NCBI GenBank assembly: GCA_008508345.1
Contig: QNGE01002978.1
Coordinates: 1 to 64,000 of the forward strand
Length of the DNA: 64,000 bases
From: Paragonimus westermani
Taxonomy: Eukaryota > Platyhelminthes > Trematoda > Plagiorchiida > Troglotrematidae
Reading direction: 5' to 3'
Shown: one piece after another, positions 12,911 through 24,680 of the stretch
How positions within the stretch are numbered: position 1 is the first letter of the stretch
Layout of the letters: each line of letters starts with the position of its first letter
The notes under the pieces: model-generated
What the model saw: only the letters and a program-made list of their open reading frames with translations
The model's database searches: none
Told to the model about the DNA's origin: nothing
Made by a program: the position numbers and the translations under genes

Positions 12911-14995
12911 CGAGAGGAAATGAAAAAACAAGAATTCACATAAGGTATTTTGTCATCAGAATCACAGAAATCCGATGGGCCACCTTGAACACTTTCGCAC
13001 TCATAACGCCCACTCACGAGTTCTGCTCAACAGAGCTGCAGGTTCTGCTTGCGTAGCAATAGTTTCAATAAGCCAACTCGATAAAATTGGCGTCCGGTCG
13101 TCCAGAGGTATCTAGTAATCGACAAAGCGGGATTTCGAGCAACGAATTCACTGGACTGGAACTGCTGTCATCAGCTATTTGGACCATTTCGGGACGGGAT
13201 CTGCTACCCACCGAGACAGTTGTCAAACCGTTCTGTTTAGACAATCGTCACTGGAACTGCAAGTGAACCGGCAGACGATGTGGGAGACAGGATGGATAGG
13301 AAGACTGCATTCGCAATTGTGTTGAACTGATTCTGTGGTGGTTTCAACCAAGAGCAGCTGGGTAGCCGCGCACGTACGGGATACGAGAGGTTTCAGTTCG
13401 TATCTGATCTCCTTTGGAGTGCAGCACTAGCAAACACGTTCTACGCTTTCGACCGATGAGAGTATACCGAATGTCAGCACACCGCAATGTGTGCCTTTGC
13501 TCTGCTCCGAACAATACATAGCATTCGTGTTTGGACTTGTTTTAATCACGTGAATATTGAACCGCGTGGGACGGTGTTCACGTACTCTATCAAACAGGTG
13601 TTATGTACTGTCACCAACGTTCGACAGGAGCAAACAGACGAGGATAAACGCAATCGGGATATAGACGAGCAAAATGTGGTACTGAGTCATGATGAGGTGA
13701 CAGGTACCAGTGGAAGCTCGCGTATACGTGACTCACGGGGTTGTCTGTTTCGTTTGAATCTTCCACCCTTCTCGTGATAACATCGCTATGGATATATTGT
13801 TTGTGAGGGAGTCTAATGACTACCCGTTTCTTATCCACTGAGAGAAAGACCACCCACTTCGCCGTATGAATGAACTGTATCCACTGTACCATTCTTCGGA
13901 ACTGCCTTTCTAACAGGTCGACATCGGGTTTGAACCTGTCACTGACGATTATCTCCAATGTTCATACAGTCTAGCACCGTGTGATATCCTGTTTCTGATT
14001 CGGTGAGGAGCGACTGCCAGAATGAATGCATTCTTCTATCCGGCATTCCCCAGTGTAACTGAACCATCTTCCCTCCACCATGCGAACATGCAAACATTTA
14101 TATGCTCGTTGTTGATTGACCAATTAGTAGAGTAGGTATGGCGATCTGGTTTAAAGACGGACGCATCATCACCCACGTTGGAATCCTCATTGACGATGCG
14201 TAATACCATGCACAAACAACGTCCAAAGACGGTAAGTTCTTCCGCCTGCTTGAACTCAAGCGACTAGCTTCTAGCTCGCTCACGGAGATTTCAGCTGAGA
14301 AACAACCCAGATGAGAAAATGTTGCTAGTCTATCCATCTGATGGTATGTCTTGTCGAACTTCATTAAGTTAACAATATGAGTGCTGTTTGGACTTGCCCT
14401 ACTTGATCAAGATTGGCAGTGAATTAAATCTCAATCTTCGGTTTGCGGAGAACAAAATACCTGCCACACTGGATTGACTCCATGTAGTAGTTATTGCTTT
14501 GAGGGCCAAAATATCACGACAGTTGTGATGGGATGATCACTTCAGACGAGAGAGACTGGTGTGTTCAGAGCAACTAAATAATGTTTCAAGTCTGATAATC
14601 GATCGCGTTTTTTTTGATGAGCAATCATTTGTTCCACATATAGTGATATTTTGACCCCCGTGTCATTGTAATGGCCAAATCGAATGTCATCTTTGAACAC
14701 GCTGTGAGTTGAAACTCTTAGTAAGTTGACGGAACTATCGAATTCAAGTTATCCGAACAGGATTCTGTCTGAACGAATATTTCATTCCAACGTCAACCAG
14801 CGTACACTGATCCACTGGAAATGGCCAGTGTCTCCAATTGTAAGCCAACGAAATGAGTGAGACGGACGTAGCAGGCCGAAGGCATCCCGTAGTTTGATTT
14901 CAACAACAGTGGAACGTGTGTTGTGGTGGAAACTACTGATTTCTGACAATACTTCTCTTCAGTTTACCACAAACATTAAGATAGAATTACTAACG
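12911..14995 (-). repeat. Large inverted repeat 1, right arm (2.1 kb)
   Basis: Reverse complement of 2507-4591, about 8.3 kb away. Its copies of the internal open frames lie at 13487-13777 (+), 13611-13958 (-) and 14098-14364 (-). The outermost portion near 14860-14960 shows the substitutions that distinguish the two arms, for example GGCATCCCGTAG here against the complement of CGGGATGCTTCC on the left. Confidence 0.92.
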
Positions 14996-17900
14996 GTAAT
15001 GAAAATATTCGAACGAAACTTTTTTTCTGGCAGTATTTTGTGAGATATATGGTTAAGTTGCTTTTGAATCTTACCTGTATCTAGGTATTAAAAGCCAGTG
15101 GTGTCGAAATTCTTGTGGACTCCGTCTCTCTTTGTGTGTCCTTTTACATATATACCTAACGATAACGCTCTACGATAACCCGTTTTTACCGATATTTTTC
15201 CGTTAACGACAAACCCAATCAACACCTTTTACGCTTCAGGTGATTTGCCCATATTTGTATATGCTGAACTCCGTACTTATTCATAATGTGTCCTCATTTG
15301 GTGTTAAAACATTTATAACTTGAATGCCAAGCCCAAGGAATAGCCAAATGCTGAAACCATCAACCCGAGCTATCAACGATACCACCCCCAACATTCGGGT
15401 TGAAGGCTTTCACTTGAGATGTATTCCGTCGGATTTTCTGTTTTCTTCACCTATGTTACATATTAAACGGAAATAAACCATATGAAATCTTTTAATTAGA
15501 AGACCGTTAGCTATGTCTTTGAGTGAGAGAAGCAAAATGATTCATGAATTCCTTACAATGAACAATGAGTTTTCACTGGGTACTCGCCGTTTCTCTCTAT
15601 AGAAGCATTCTTCATCCTGTCGGGGATCATGAAAGCACTAATTCTGACGGTAGAGTTTTTCTATACTGAATCTTTTTTTCGTTCAGCAAAAGTTACAGGT
15701 TTAATTTGGATTATTTGTGGGCGCCAGTCTTTACAAACCCTAGACAAAGCTTAGCCTGTTAATGGTTACCTGGAATTGGCCGCTTTCGACTTCCCGTAAT
15801 GAAAGTTTTAATATCGCCTTCAAGTTTCCTGCGGTTACATTTAGTAAACGCATTGACCTCAGATCTGCTATATTGTTGTTTTGTTTTAAACATCAATTAA
15901 ACTACGTTAAAATTTTTCGGTCTTTGTTTCTTCTTCTGAGTGGAAACACAATCGTGAAAAAACTGACTGAGGATGCGGACCTATATACTTGTTTGGCGGT
16001 CTCTTATGTTCACCTGCTGTTGGTTTCTGAACTCGCTAAATTGATACTTCACTTGGCATAAACATTTTGGCAATGAATTAATTTTATTGATCATAACTGC
16101 TCCAGCCCACTACTTTTCTTCCACCAGATCCATCGACATCTGGCTGGGTGCTTGCTGCAGCAGTGAGATGCCCCCATATGACTTAAGGTCACGTGTTCCT
16201 TGGATGAAAGCCGCGCACCCCTGTAGAGTGGTCATGTGATGTGACGGTATAACCTCTTCCAATAATTCACCTACGAAATAAGTGTAACAATCAACATTTG
16301 GCTAACGTGAAGGTTAACATTAGAAAAGCGCACTCCCTGAAGCATTTTAGTCAAGTAATTTGCTAACCTTAAGATGATTTTTTCGGTTCTGTCACAAACA
16401 AGGTGGCAACAAAAATCGTACATTGCGGATTGATTAGCTCAGCTGCACCACAAGGATCACAGTAAGATAAAAAGCATATAACACAACCCTATTTAACGTG
16501 TCCTTTTACTAAGCACAAAGTGCATATCCGTCATCCTGAAACAAACAGCCGTAGTGCGGTATCAGTTCTAGGTAATTCAGTGCGCTGACTTAGCTCCAGA
16601 TGTGATTTGTGTGGTTGTTCGCTTTTTCAGGTGCCACCAGCCGGCACCACCGCCTGTTGTTGGAGGGGGATTCAGTTCGTTTGAAATATTCAGAGCAACG
16701 TTTATTCTAGTTGTTGTAAGACGACTAAATGGAGCTGTTTTAGGCTGTTTATTAATACTGCTTTAAAGATGATGCGTTCCACAAGGTAAAGATTTCTACC
16801 GTCTCTGTTAAATTGTAGTGACGCACCTAGGTGTAGAGCTGCCTGATGAGGGCAGGCGTGGTGAACGTCATCAGAGAACTTCCTACAGCAACAAGTTTGA
16901 TAGCAGTAAACTTTTTTCGAATGCACCTGTCTCCTCTTGTGCTCACCGAAGCGTTTGACAACCTAGCGACCTAGTGATCTGTTACGGAAAGTGATGGCTG
17001 CTGGACTTAAGATCAACGTACATGAGGCAGTGTTCATACCTTTCTCCAGGTAGTCGGGGAGTAAGGCGGATGACTGGCTGAGGTGCGAACAGTGTACTTA
17101 TTTGCTAGCAACCGCACATATAATGGCGGATATCATTCGGCAGTATTTCATTCGAGTCAACGGTCTATCCATTTCATTTGGTCGTCCAAGTCATAGGAAC
17201 TGCGAGCGCTTGACATAACTCGCATAGTGCTGAGCTATCACACGTTTTGCCTGTGTGAGTTTCAGTGTAGCATGGCACACCTTTTGCAAATCCGCTGATC
17301 TGCTTTCGCTGGTATCATCCGTGCTTTGTCAATCTCTAATACGAGCACATTCTCGCACCAAGTAACGAGTGTAGAACGTTCACACACTAGTAAACTGAAT
17401 TTAATATTTCATATGTCAGAACAAATCCCATAATAGGTGACAATGATTTTAAATCCGGTGATACTTGTTTTTACAATGATCATAGCGACGGTAATAGAAA
17501 CCTTCTCCCCACATGGTTTTTTAGAAGTCATCATAAGTCTCTGAGATTTCCATCAGTACAATAAGCGTTTGTTGAGAAGTTGTCCTCCCTCTGTGAAAAA
17601 CAAAGGTTTTTAACATCATATGTTATGACTCTGGAAAGAAGTTGACTATCTTTGATTAAAAGTCCATGAGAGGTGACTGGGGAATAATAATGGGGCAAGA
17701 ATAACCAGAAACTGGCTTTCTTCAATTTTAAGAGATCATGATAAGTTCTGGATCAAATTGAGACCCGAATAATTAACAGAGTAGCACAGGAGAAAACCTG
17801 GCTCCAACTTGTGTTTAGGAAGAGGTATCAAAACTTGGTAGCAAATTTCTGCTTTATGAGAAGAAGATAAACCTGTAATGATATAATGTACTGTATCGAG

Positions 17901-18537
17901 TGATGAGGAACTTGTGCTGGGTCACCTTGTAAATTCTGTTCAGGCAACCTGCTCAATGAAGGGGACTGACGTTTGTGAATGCAGAATGCCAAAGACAGCA
18001 TGATTTATACGTTCTAGCGGAAACACTCTTGGGAGTGACCATAGAGCTGACATAAAACAAATTAAAAAAACAGGGAAGAAAGCTCAATTTGAAGAGCACA
18101 CAAGTTTGTGACTATTGGGAAGACTATTTGACTATCAAGGCTGATGAACAGAAAACGATCTAAAGAATAATAGCGCAAACATTAGGAGAGGTAACAGAGG
18201 GTCACATTCTTTGAGAGCACACCAAAGCACCACACTGTTGACACCATCGAATAAGTTTCTGCAATGGAGGAAATAGAAACAGCTTACCACAACTTTGTTA
18301 TCCAGGGATGAAAAACTTAAGTGGACATGAAAAGACAGTATGCCAAAAGCAGACTAGGACTGACGAGACACATTTTTACGTGGGTCAGTGTACCCATTCT
18401 ACAACATTGGACGTCCGTAGGGAAGATTAGTGAGGATTATCGACACCATCGAAATGCATGCAGTCGTTGAAAATTTGGGTCTGTACATATTTAGTAACGG
18501 CGTGATGTTGACGGTTATTCAACAGACAACGGTGTGT
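14996..18537. other. No recognised gene
   Basis: Open frames at 15762-16061 (+, 99 codons), 16702-16926 (-) and 17531-17725 (-) have no convincing domain. The region is AT-rich and repeat-poor as far as I can see. Confidence 0.45.
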
Positions 18538-18869
18538 AGAGCCTTTGAGGCAGAAGCGTCGTGTGCACGTAATCATTCCATCAGCGTTCTCAATATACAA
18601 CCAAGGAAGACCCAACGTTTTCACTGACCGTTTTGAGCGCATAGTAGTCGTGGGTTCAGATGAATTACATGAGCCTTTGCGACTGCTGATGTGCGATGGT
18701 TGACCTGCCTTGGTTGCACTTCGCAGATTCTATAGGTCGGCTTGAACGAATCAGTCAAGTTGATCAGGTGGTTTGGCTCGACCAAACAGGCAGCGACCAT
18801 GCATGACAGGCTGTTGTCGATCCTTCTGTTATCCACATAGTATAATGCTCGTGAATGCGATTCGGATAA
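18538..18869 (+). repeat. Inverted repeat around Penelope locus, left arm (332 bp)
   Basis: Reverse complement of 20947-21278 (paired coordinates add to 39816) with only a few substitutions. Both arms carry an open frame that reads YVDNRRIDNSLSCMVAACL... in the matching strand, without a recognised domain. The right arm joins the reverse-transcriptase piece directly, so the unit is probably part of a Penelope-like element or was duplicated with it. Confidence 0.88.
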
Positions 18870-18973
18870 TCGTCTTATTGTGCATCCCATATAGATTGTT
18901 TTACAGGATTAAGCAGAACAGTTAACTTGAAACAGTTTGTTCACTTTATGAACTTGAATAACAAAGGAGACGC

Positions 18974-19070
18974 AATTCATGTGATGTACTCCGGAGTAAC
19001 ATTTCGTACATTCTGATTACACATGGACGTGTAAACAATTTTAAACGAGCCGAAATTCCACAGAGCGGAG
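18974..19070 (-). repeat. Penelope end motif, inverted copy (97 bp)
   Basis: Reverse complement of 19685-19781 (coordinates add to 38755). A third copy of its core (CATGTGTGATCAGAAT...ACTCCGGAG) is at 20173-20228. Three copies around element parts suggest a terminal (pseudo-LTR) sequence of the Penelope-like element. Confidence 0.8.
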
Positions 19071-19150
19071 TTCAACTATAGAATTGACGACGGTACCGAA
19101 GAGAAAGGTGCTTTTGAAAACTCCCGTTTCTAGGGGACAGGTGGTCAACT

Positions 19151-19601
19151 ATGACGAGGAAGTCTCTAACAGCGGTTGTATCCATGACTCATTGGGCTAC
19201 AAAACTGTGTGTAATGCAACGAACTAGAACTCTACCAGTTACCCCCGTTACGAACAAACAGTGTACGTCTGTCATATCTCACTGTTTATACAAATACTCA
19301 TGTAGCTGCAGTGCAAGCTATATAGGGAGGACAAACCGACAACTAGCTGTTTGTATCAAGCAGCATGTACCCAAATGGCTAGAGACGCAATCAGAAACGC
19401 CAGGAGCCTGTATAGATGCTGATGGACAGCGTCCTGCATCTTGCGCTGCAAGGCACAATACAAACAGAACACATAATCAAAGTTTCTGAGGCGTTCTCGG
19501 CGATCATTCGGAGCAACCAGAAACGCATACTCCAGTTTGCTGAGGCTTTGGCCATTAAACTTTACATTCCCCCCTGTGTGTTCACAAACAATTTATGTTG
19601 A
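19151..19601 (+). pseudogene. Penelope-like element, GIY-YIG endonuclease end, frameshifted
   Basis: C-terminal nuclease of a Penelope-like retroelement, which nicks target DNA to prime reverse transcription. In the first frame (19151-19489), residues 47-61 read YKYSCSCSASYIGRT, the element-type GIY-YIG box with its CxC insert, followed by NRQL...KQHVPKWL. Where related nucleases have an Arg (RIxEH), this copy has Cys (CIKQH), which would impair catalysis. The reading then passes to the next frame near 19410-19440, where HIIKVSEAFSAII...LQFAEALAIKL gives the usual C-terminal end, including the metal-binding Glu region. The frame break shows a dead copy. The family is clear from motif order; the exact clade is not. 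Confidence 0.78.
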
Positions 19602-19684
19602 CACTCGGCTACCCTGGTAGTCGGCAGTCCCACAATTTTGATTTCATTCTTGGTGTCTGTCTGTTTAATCCCTTAAGCCATGAC

Positions 19685-19781
19685 TTCCGTTCTGTGGAAT
19701 TTTGACTCGTTTAAAATTAGTTACACGTCCATGTGTGATCAGAATGTACGAAATGTTACTCCGGAGAAAATCACATGAATT
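19685..19781 (+). repeat. Penelope end motif, direct copy (97 bp)
   Basis: Second copy of the motif. It lies between the nuclease end of one element copy and the N-terminal coding part of another, which is where a pseudo-LTR is expected in a tandem Penelope array. The N-terminal open frame overlaps it. Confidence 0.75.
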
Positions 19782-20226
19782 TCTAAAAAGACGATTCCCG
19801 AAAGATAGTACCAACAATTTTGACAACCTTCTCCGTCTTAAATGTAAGTTGATCACCGAACGAATGTGTATTCAGTTTTACAAAGCGTGCTTGTCCAAGT
19901 GTCAGTTTCCTTGCGAGTTTGTCAGAAAACTCCGATCATGTAAGCTGCAGCCAAACATCTCTAACCTAAGGCGGATTACCAAATCCCATCTGGAAATGTG
20001 TCAGCAAAAGTTGGAATCGCTCGAGGAGATGCACGGAAAGCTGTGGCCTGTTGTGGATAACCTATCAATTGTGTGTCGAATCAAGTATATGAATATTTGT
20101 ACTACACTTCTGCGACGTACAGAAGTGAATGTAACAAAGTCTCTTGATGATTCCTTTTGTCCCGTTACGAATACGTCCATGTGTGATCAGAATTTACGAA
20201 ATGTTACTCCGGAGAACATCACATGA
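19702..20226 (+). pseudogene. Penelope-like element, N-terminal coding fragment
   Basis: An uninterrupted frame of 174 residues. The middle (about 40-115) is rich in K, R, L and paired Cys (RLKCKLITERMCIQFYKACL, then KCQFPCEFVRKLRSCKL). It resembles the basic region before the reverse transcriptase of Penelope-like proteins, where a short 'FL..C......P' helix pattern recurs. Its place, right after a nuclease end and an end motif, supports this. It stops at 20226 in the third end-motif copy, before any reverse-transcriptase motif. Its first residues come from the end motif, so the true start is uncertain. Confidence 0.5.
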
Positions 20227-20228
20227 AT
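20173..20228 (+). repeat. Penelope end motif, third partial copy
   Basis: ACGTCCATGTGTGATCAGAA and GAAATGTTACTCCGGAGAAC repeat 19725-19781 in direct orientation, 448 bp downstream. The two direct copies bracket the N-terminal fragment at 19702-20226. Confidence 0.8.
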
Positions 20229-20278
20229 TGTGTCTTCTCAGTGTTTTATTCAAAAAGAGTTAGCACAAAAAGGAGTGG

Positions 20279-20946
20279 CATTAACAGGAAAGATGTCTTT
20301 CAATTTGGGGAGCAGCGCTGACGTAGAGATATACTGGAAATGCAGTTGGCTGCCGAAGTATTTTCATTAATTGCCTCAATGGCGTTTTTGTGTATGCTTT
20401 AAGTAACGCCATTACTCTTGAGGAGCATGGAAATATACGAACGTTTGTCTTCAGTTTGTAGTATTCACCCCATGTTTATAAGAACATTTTTATCAACAAA
20501 TCATTCCCGACAGCCATTCACACTGAGTGTAATAAATAGAAACTGTCGTACCAATTGATTAAAATCGGTTGGGCGTATTGTCGATCACTGTCCATGGAAC
20601 ATCAAACCAGGTCCCTCTTTCACGTCGACGCTAAAAACTGAGTTTTTATGCCGGGCTGTTCATGTTATTTCATGGTACACATTTTGCTTTGGCCTACCAT
20701 TTTCTGGACCAGATATCAGCACGTATAGAAACGTGGAAAATGTAAGTGATCCGGGTTACAAAGTAAGATGACTACATTTGTGGGTAGAGTTGGAAGCCTT
20801 CAGTATATCACTGTGGCTTTTCGATCTTCCTCTCATAAAAACGATATCGTCCACATAACGTTTATAAGGGATGACCGATTTTATTCGGTCAGCATGCGAA
20901 CTATGTTCCATCCTTCTCCTAACTACCTCGGCCAGTAATGTTAATG
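20279..20946 (-). pseudogene. Penelope-like element, reverse-transcriptase fragment
   Basis: On the minus strand, LTLLAEVVRRRMEHSS is followed by PYKRYVDDIVF, the catalytic YVDD box with the Penelope-style context (20946 to about 20800). Further down, with stops and frame changes, ENGRPKQNVYHEIT and TARHKN match the connection region ('DG...VYRK.T.T..Y'), and TDFNQLVRQFL and SVNGCRE-FVDKN match the thumb. At least three stops or shifts make it non-functional. Its 5' part is replaced at 20947 by the 332-bp inverted repeat, and it is inverted relative to the nuclease and N-terminal pieces. Confidence 0.75.
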
Positions 20947-21278
20947 TTATCCGAAACGCATTCACGAGCATCATACTATGTGGATAACAGAAGGATCGAC
21001 AACAGCCTGTCATGCATGGTCGCTGCCTGTTTGGTCGAGCCAAACCACCTGATCAACTTGACTGATTCGTTCAAGCCGACCTATAGAATCTGCGAAGTGC
21101 AACCAAGGCAGGTCAACCATCGCACATCAGCAGTCGCAAAGGCTCATGTAATTCATCTGAACCCACGACTACTATGCGCTCAAAACGGTCAGTGAAAACG
21201 TTGGGTCTTCCTTGGTTGTATATTGAGAACGCTGATGGAATGATTACGTGCACACGACGCTTCTACCTCAAAGGCTCT
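20947..21278 (-). repeat. Inverted repeat around Penelope locus, right arm (332 bp)
   Basis: Mirror of 18538-18869. It abuts the minus-strand reverse-transcriptase fragment at 20946, just upstream of its LLAEV motif. Confidence 0.88.
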
Positions 21279-22736
21279 ACAACTCACATGGTCGACGTAA
21301 CTTAGTTAAGTTCCATGAACTAAATCAAGCGGACAGTAATTGATGCCATCTCTTGCTCGGGTGGTATGTTACCTGCCTCTCCCAGATTACCCCATATAAT
21401 GGAGTTGTATTTAGTCTGATAATGAATACTCGAGTAAAGACTTGTTTGCTGAACTTTTCATAACTAGCTGAGGCATATTCAATTTTTTAGTTATGAAAAC
21501 TGTGCAAAATATTCTACACAGACAAGACGAGGCAATTGTCAAGTTATACATCTAGTTTGCAACCGATTTCTTTATTCAAAGGCATTGGCCACCCACGAAC
21601 GTTTCCCGGCCATTAGCCTAAATCTACCCAAGTGGCTTGCAATTTTCATAAAACTAAGTTTCCTAGTGCCTGGTTGATATTTTTAGCGAGTTTTTCTCTC
21701 ATTTTTGAAGCAAGCCTTGAACCCAGCACTCGTTTGAACTCAAGATAATTCGAAGATGATTGGACCTGTAGTGGGCAAAACAAAAGTATCTTAGAAGCTA
21801 TGAGGAAGACCTGAATGGTACCTTGACAAAAATAATTTAAGAAACGTATATGCATATTCCTCTGGAGCATGTGATCTGTCTTGCAATTATTAGGCCGACC
21901 TTTCAGTTATACTTATTTCTACCGTGTATAAACTCCGATCGGGTATTTTACGCAGTAAAGGTCAGAAGCGGCATATGCCAATGGGACTAATGATACATAG
22001 AATAGCAGTACTATTAAGTGCACTTTTTAAAAGCAGGATGTCTGCTTCGTAGTGTAGAAATCAGTCATGAAACAGTAAACTTCGGGTAAGTATAACCAGA
22101 TAAACAACACATCAAAAAATATGGATCCAAAGTTCCATTACAATACAAATTTTTGAGTGACAACAAGGACTAAACCACCACTAGCAGGCCACAATTGAGG
22201 AAACCTCTGAGGCCACCACCAACCATGTTCCAGTAAACCAACTTTGGCGCACTAAAATACAGGGATGCCGAATTAAATAAAACTAGACATTTGAGTACAC
22301 TGATGCCTGTATAATGGAATAGATCCCAACTGGAACAGTCCGAACTTGCAGTTATTGACTATGTCATATGATTGTTTTGAAACAAGGTTGGTTTTACCAT
22401 CAAATTGGTCCAGCTCAAAAACTGAGAGACCTAAGCTTTCTGAAGGGAAATCACGGCACTCACCAGAAGTAAAATTTGCGTTTACAAATTCATACTTGTG
22501 AATTTTGCAAAAAGAGAAGAAAGAAGGTATGCCTCACGAGCAACTCATGAGCAAATAGAGGAACCTGACTTAATTATTTCAGACATCGGTGTCACAGGTC
22601 AGTAAAATTAATGTCCTTCAAGAGTCAACCACACTCAGTCTGAAAAGCCGTCTCCATGTTATCGGAATCACAAGCAGTATTCTCTGATTGCTCCATATCA
22701 TCCGCCTGCCTGCCAAAAGCCTAGCAGTGGATCACA
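21279..22736. other. No recognised gene
   Basis: Only a 74-codon minus-strand frame at 21646-21870. The stretch before 22737 may hold the upstream part of the first LINE piece, too worn to read. Confidence 0.4.
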
Positions 22737-22860
22737 ATCACACTTGTCTTCAAAGATGAATGGGGAGATGACCCAGACGACTATCGGCCAAGAGAGTTGT
22801 TCCTGGGACTCTCAAAAGTAATAGAATATCTAGCAGCTGACTATCTCTGCGGCCAGATTA
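22737..22860 (+). pseudogene. LINE reverse-transcriptase fragment, first piece
   Basis: ITLVFKDEWGDDPDDYRPRE followed by LFLGLSKVIEYLAADYL matches the opening motif of CR1/jockey-type LINE reverse transcriptases (TPIFKxGDxxxPxNYRPxSL...SKxxEK). It is preceded in frame by QWIT and a stop. Homology cannot be followed past about 22860. Confidence 0.6.
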
Positions 22861-23754
22861 CACGAACTACTGAATTAGTACTGTAACGTTCCCCTCATCT
22901 CGGGGGTTATTCTAGATAGTAAGAGAATTTAGACCAGTTCAACTTGTCCAGTATCACACCAAGTAAGGAGAGAGTTTAAACTGTATATGTATCGAATAAA
23001 TTGTGGCGATCTGCAATTTAAAAATCACTTCACTTGATCCTGATGATAACGGAACAGGTGAATTTAGCCAATTGTATGAACCCACAAATTACAGACAACA
23101 CAGTTCTCAAAACCTGTGTCTAACGCCTGCCACAGGGCGAATTTCGTCGTAGTAAAACAACTCAAAAATGCCGACTAGCCCGACTCTGTCAGCACACTCA
23201 GCTTCGGTCCACAATGGAGAGGCAATATTTGGTGAGGTTGCTGATGCCGTTAGCGACTGCCATCCAGCAACGAGTCCCGACCCACTAAACAACTGTGACG
23301 TCTAAGAAGCCAAGCCCGATGTGTGACTGGTATGTAATGTTCAATGTGGAAAGGGTGTGAACCAGAAATTACAAAACCCACGCTTGTTTACGTCGTGTGC
23401 TGTAACCACACCATGGTTGATACAATAAAATGGCTTTACTATCAACACTGTCGTCTTCTACGGTCAAGCAAAAGCACACGCAGAGAATAAGCATGATAAT
23501 TCGCAATTGAGTTACCAGCCTTCTGGGCAATCAGTAGGTTACTATGTAAAATTGCAAATCACGGAAAATTTCTTCAGCACATAAGCTTCACTGTCACAGA
23601 ACTAGTGCAAATTGGAGGGCATACTCCCACACAAGTCATCAGGTCTACATCTAATATATATCGTCGTTCTGATAGGCTATGCTAATAAATTAGTAGACCC
23701 CCTAGCCGTAATTACATTCGCTCTTGCCAACTAGCCTTCTAATGAATGTCTGAT
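22861..23754. other. Interval between the two LINE pieces
   Basis: Nothing recognised. It could be the 5' or inter-domain part of the second LINE copy, since both pieces have the same orientation. Confidence 0.35.
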
Positions 23755-24680
23755 AACAATGCACACCTATCTTCAAAGATGGGTATGTATGAAACTCGGA
23801 ATGCTGTCGACCAGCAGCCTTGCTCTCATTAGTCCAAATATTAATGGAGAGCTTACTGGATGTCTCTCCAAGGCAAGGCAACAGATTCGAAAATTTTCAT
23901 TGAAGATAAACACAGCTTGCATAATCGATAACTATTTTCCAGAAATGTCTTAATTACTCGTGACTTCTAATCAGCGGCTACCGCCATAGAACTGAATATT
24001 TGTGTGACCTAATCCGATTTTTCCACAGCTTTCTACAAAGTTGTTTACTCCATCCTGCAGTGCAAGCTTCGCAACTCTTATCGGGCCTATCGTTCAATCA
24101 AGTAGATGGGCGATTATTTAATCGAACTTTGCATCAAGTTTATGGTGAACAGTTAGTTACCTAGGCGGTCCCCTACAAACAGCGGCCTCCCGCAGGGAAA
24201 CATTTCTAGAATCCTGCTTCTAATTCTTTCGGTGTTCGAAATGACTAGAATCAACGAATCACCTACGCTGCTTTAGGCCAACGACATAGAACACTGACGA
24301 GCTATACGGCGTTCAGGAGTTGTGAGAATCCTACCGAACTATCTGAGGTGCTTGAACTAGCGGCCCCTAGAGACAATTTGTCGTTTAGTGTCAATGCATA
24401 TAAATTCATGCACATTCGTTATAAAATCTGAATGACCACTACCCTGGCGACACAAAGCCAATCGTATCATTATGCGAAAAAGTTAGTAAGACCCTAGTGA
24501 AAGACATATCAAATTTGTCTACCAACTGTGCAACCTTGACTAAAGAGATACATATGTTATTGCACTTCATAAAAAGAATTTGTAAAGCCGTCGATTTCAA
24601 TATACTTCCTACCGTTGTCTTCTCCATAGTCTGCCCACACCCGGAAACTAACACGCAGACCCGTCATCAATATCGTGCAA
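23755..24680 (+). pseudogene. LINE reverse transcriptase, second piece, degraded
   Basis: In order along the + strand and across several frames and stops: CTPIFKDG with CCRPAALLSLVQILMES (23755-23860), FSTAFYKVVYSILQCKL (about 24018), NSGLPQGNISRILLLIL (about 24178), SPTLL-ANDIEH (about 24260), VNAYKFMHIR (about 24393), and KDISNLSTNCATLTKEIHML followed by ILPTVVFSIVCPHPE (24500-24650). These are motifs 1 to thumb of a CR1/jockey-class enzyme. The catalytic Asp residues are lost (AFDKV is AFYKV; ADD is AND), so the copy is dead. Confidence 0.65.

Noticed and set aside
16848..16870. CTGATGAGGGCAGGCG as a further hammerhead core
   Set aside because: No GAAA box follows a closed stem II, and no GTC or pairing stem I is present.
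17531..17725. Minus-strand frame with PHYYSP as a gypsy-type retroelement piece
   Set aside because: One short tyrosine pair resembles the 'NYYR' motif, but neighbouring motifs are absent in all frames.
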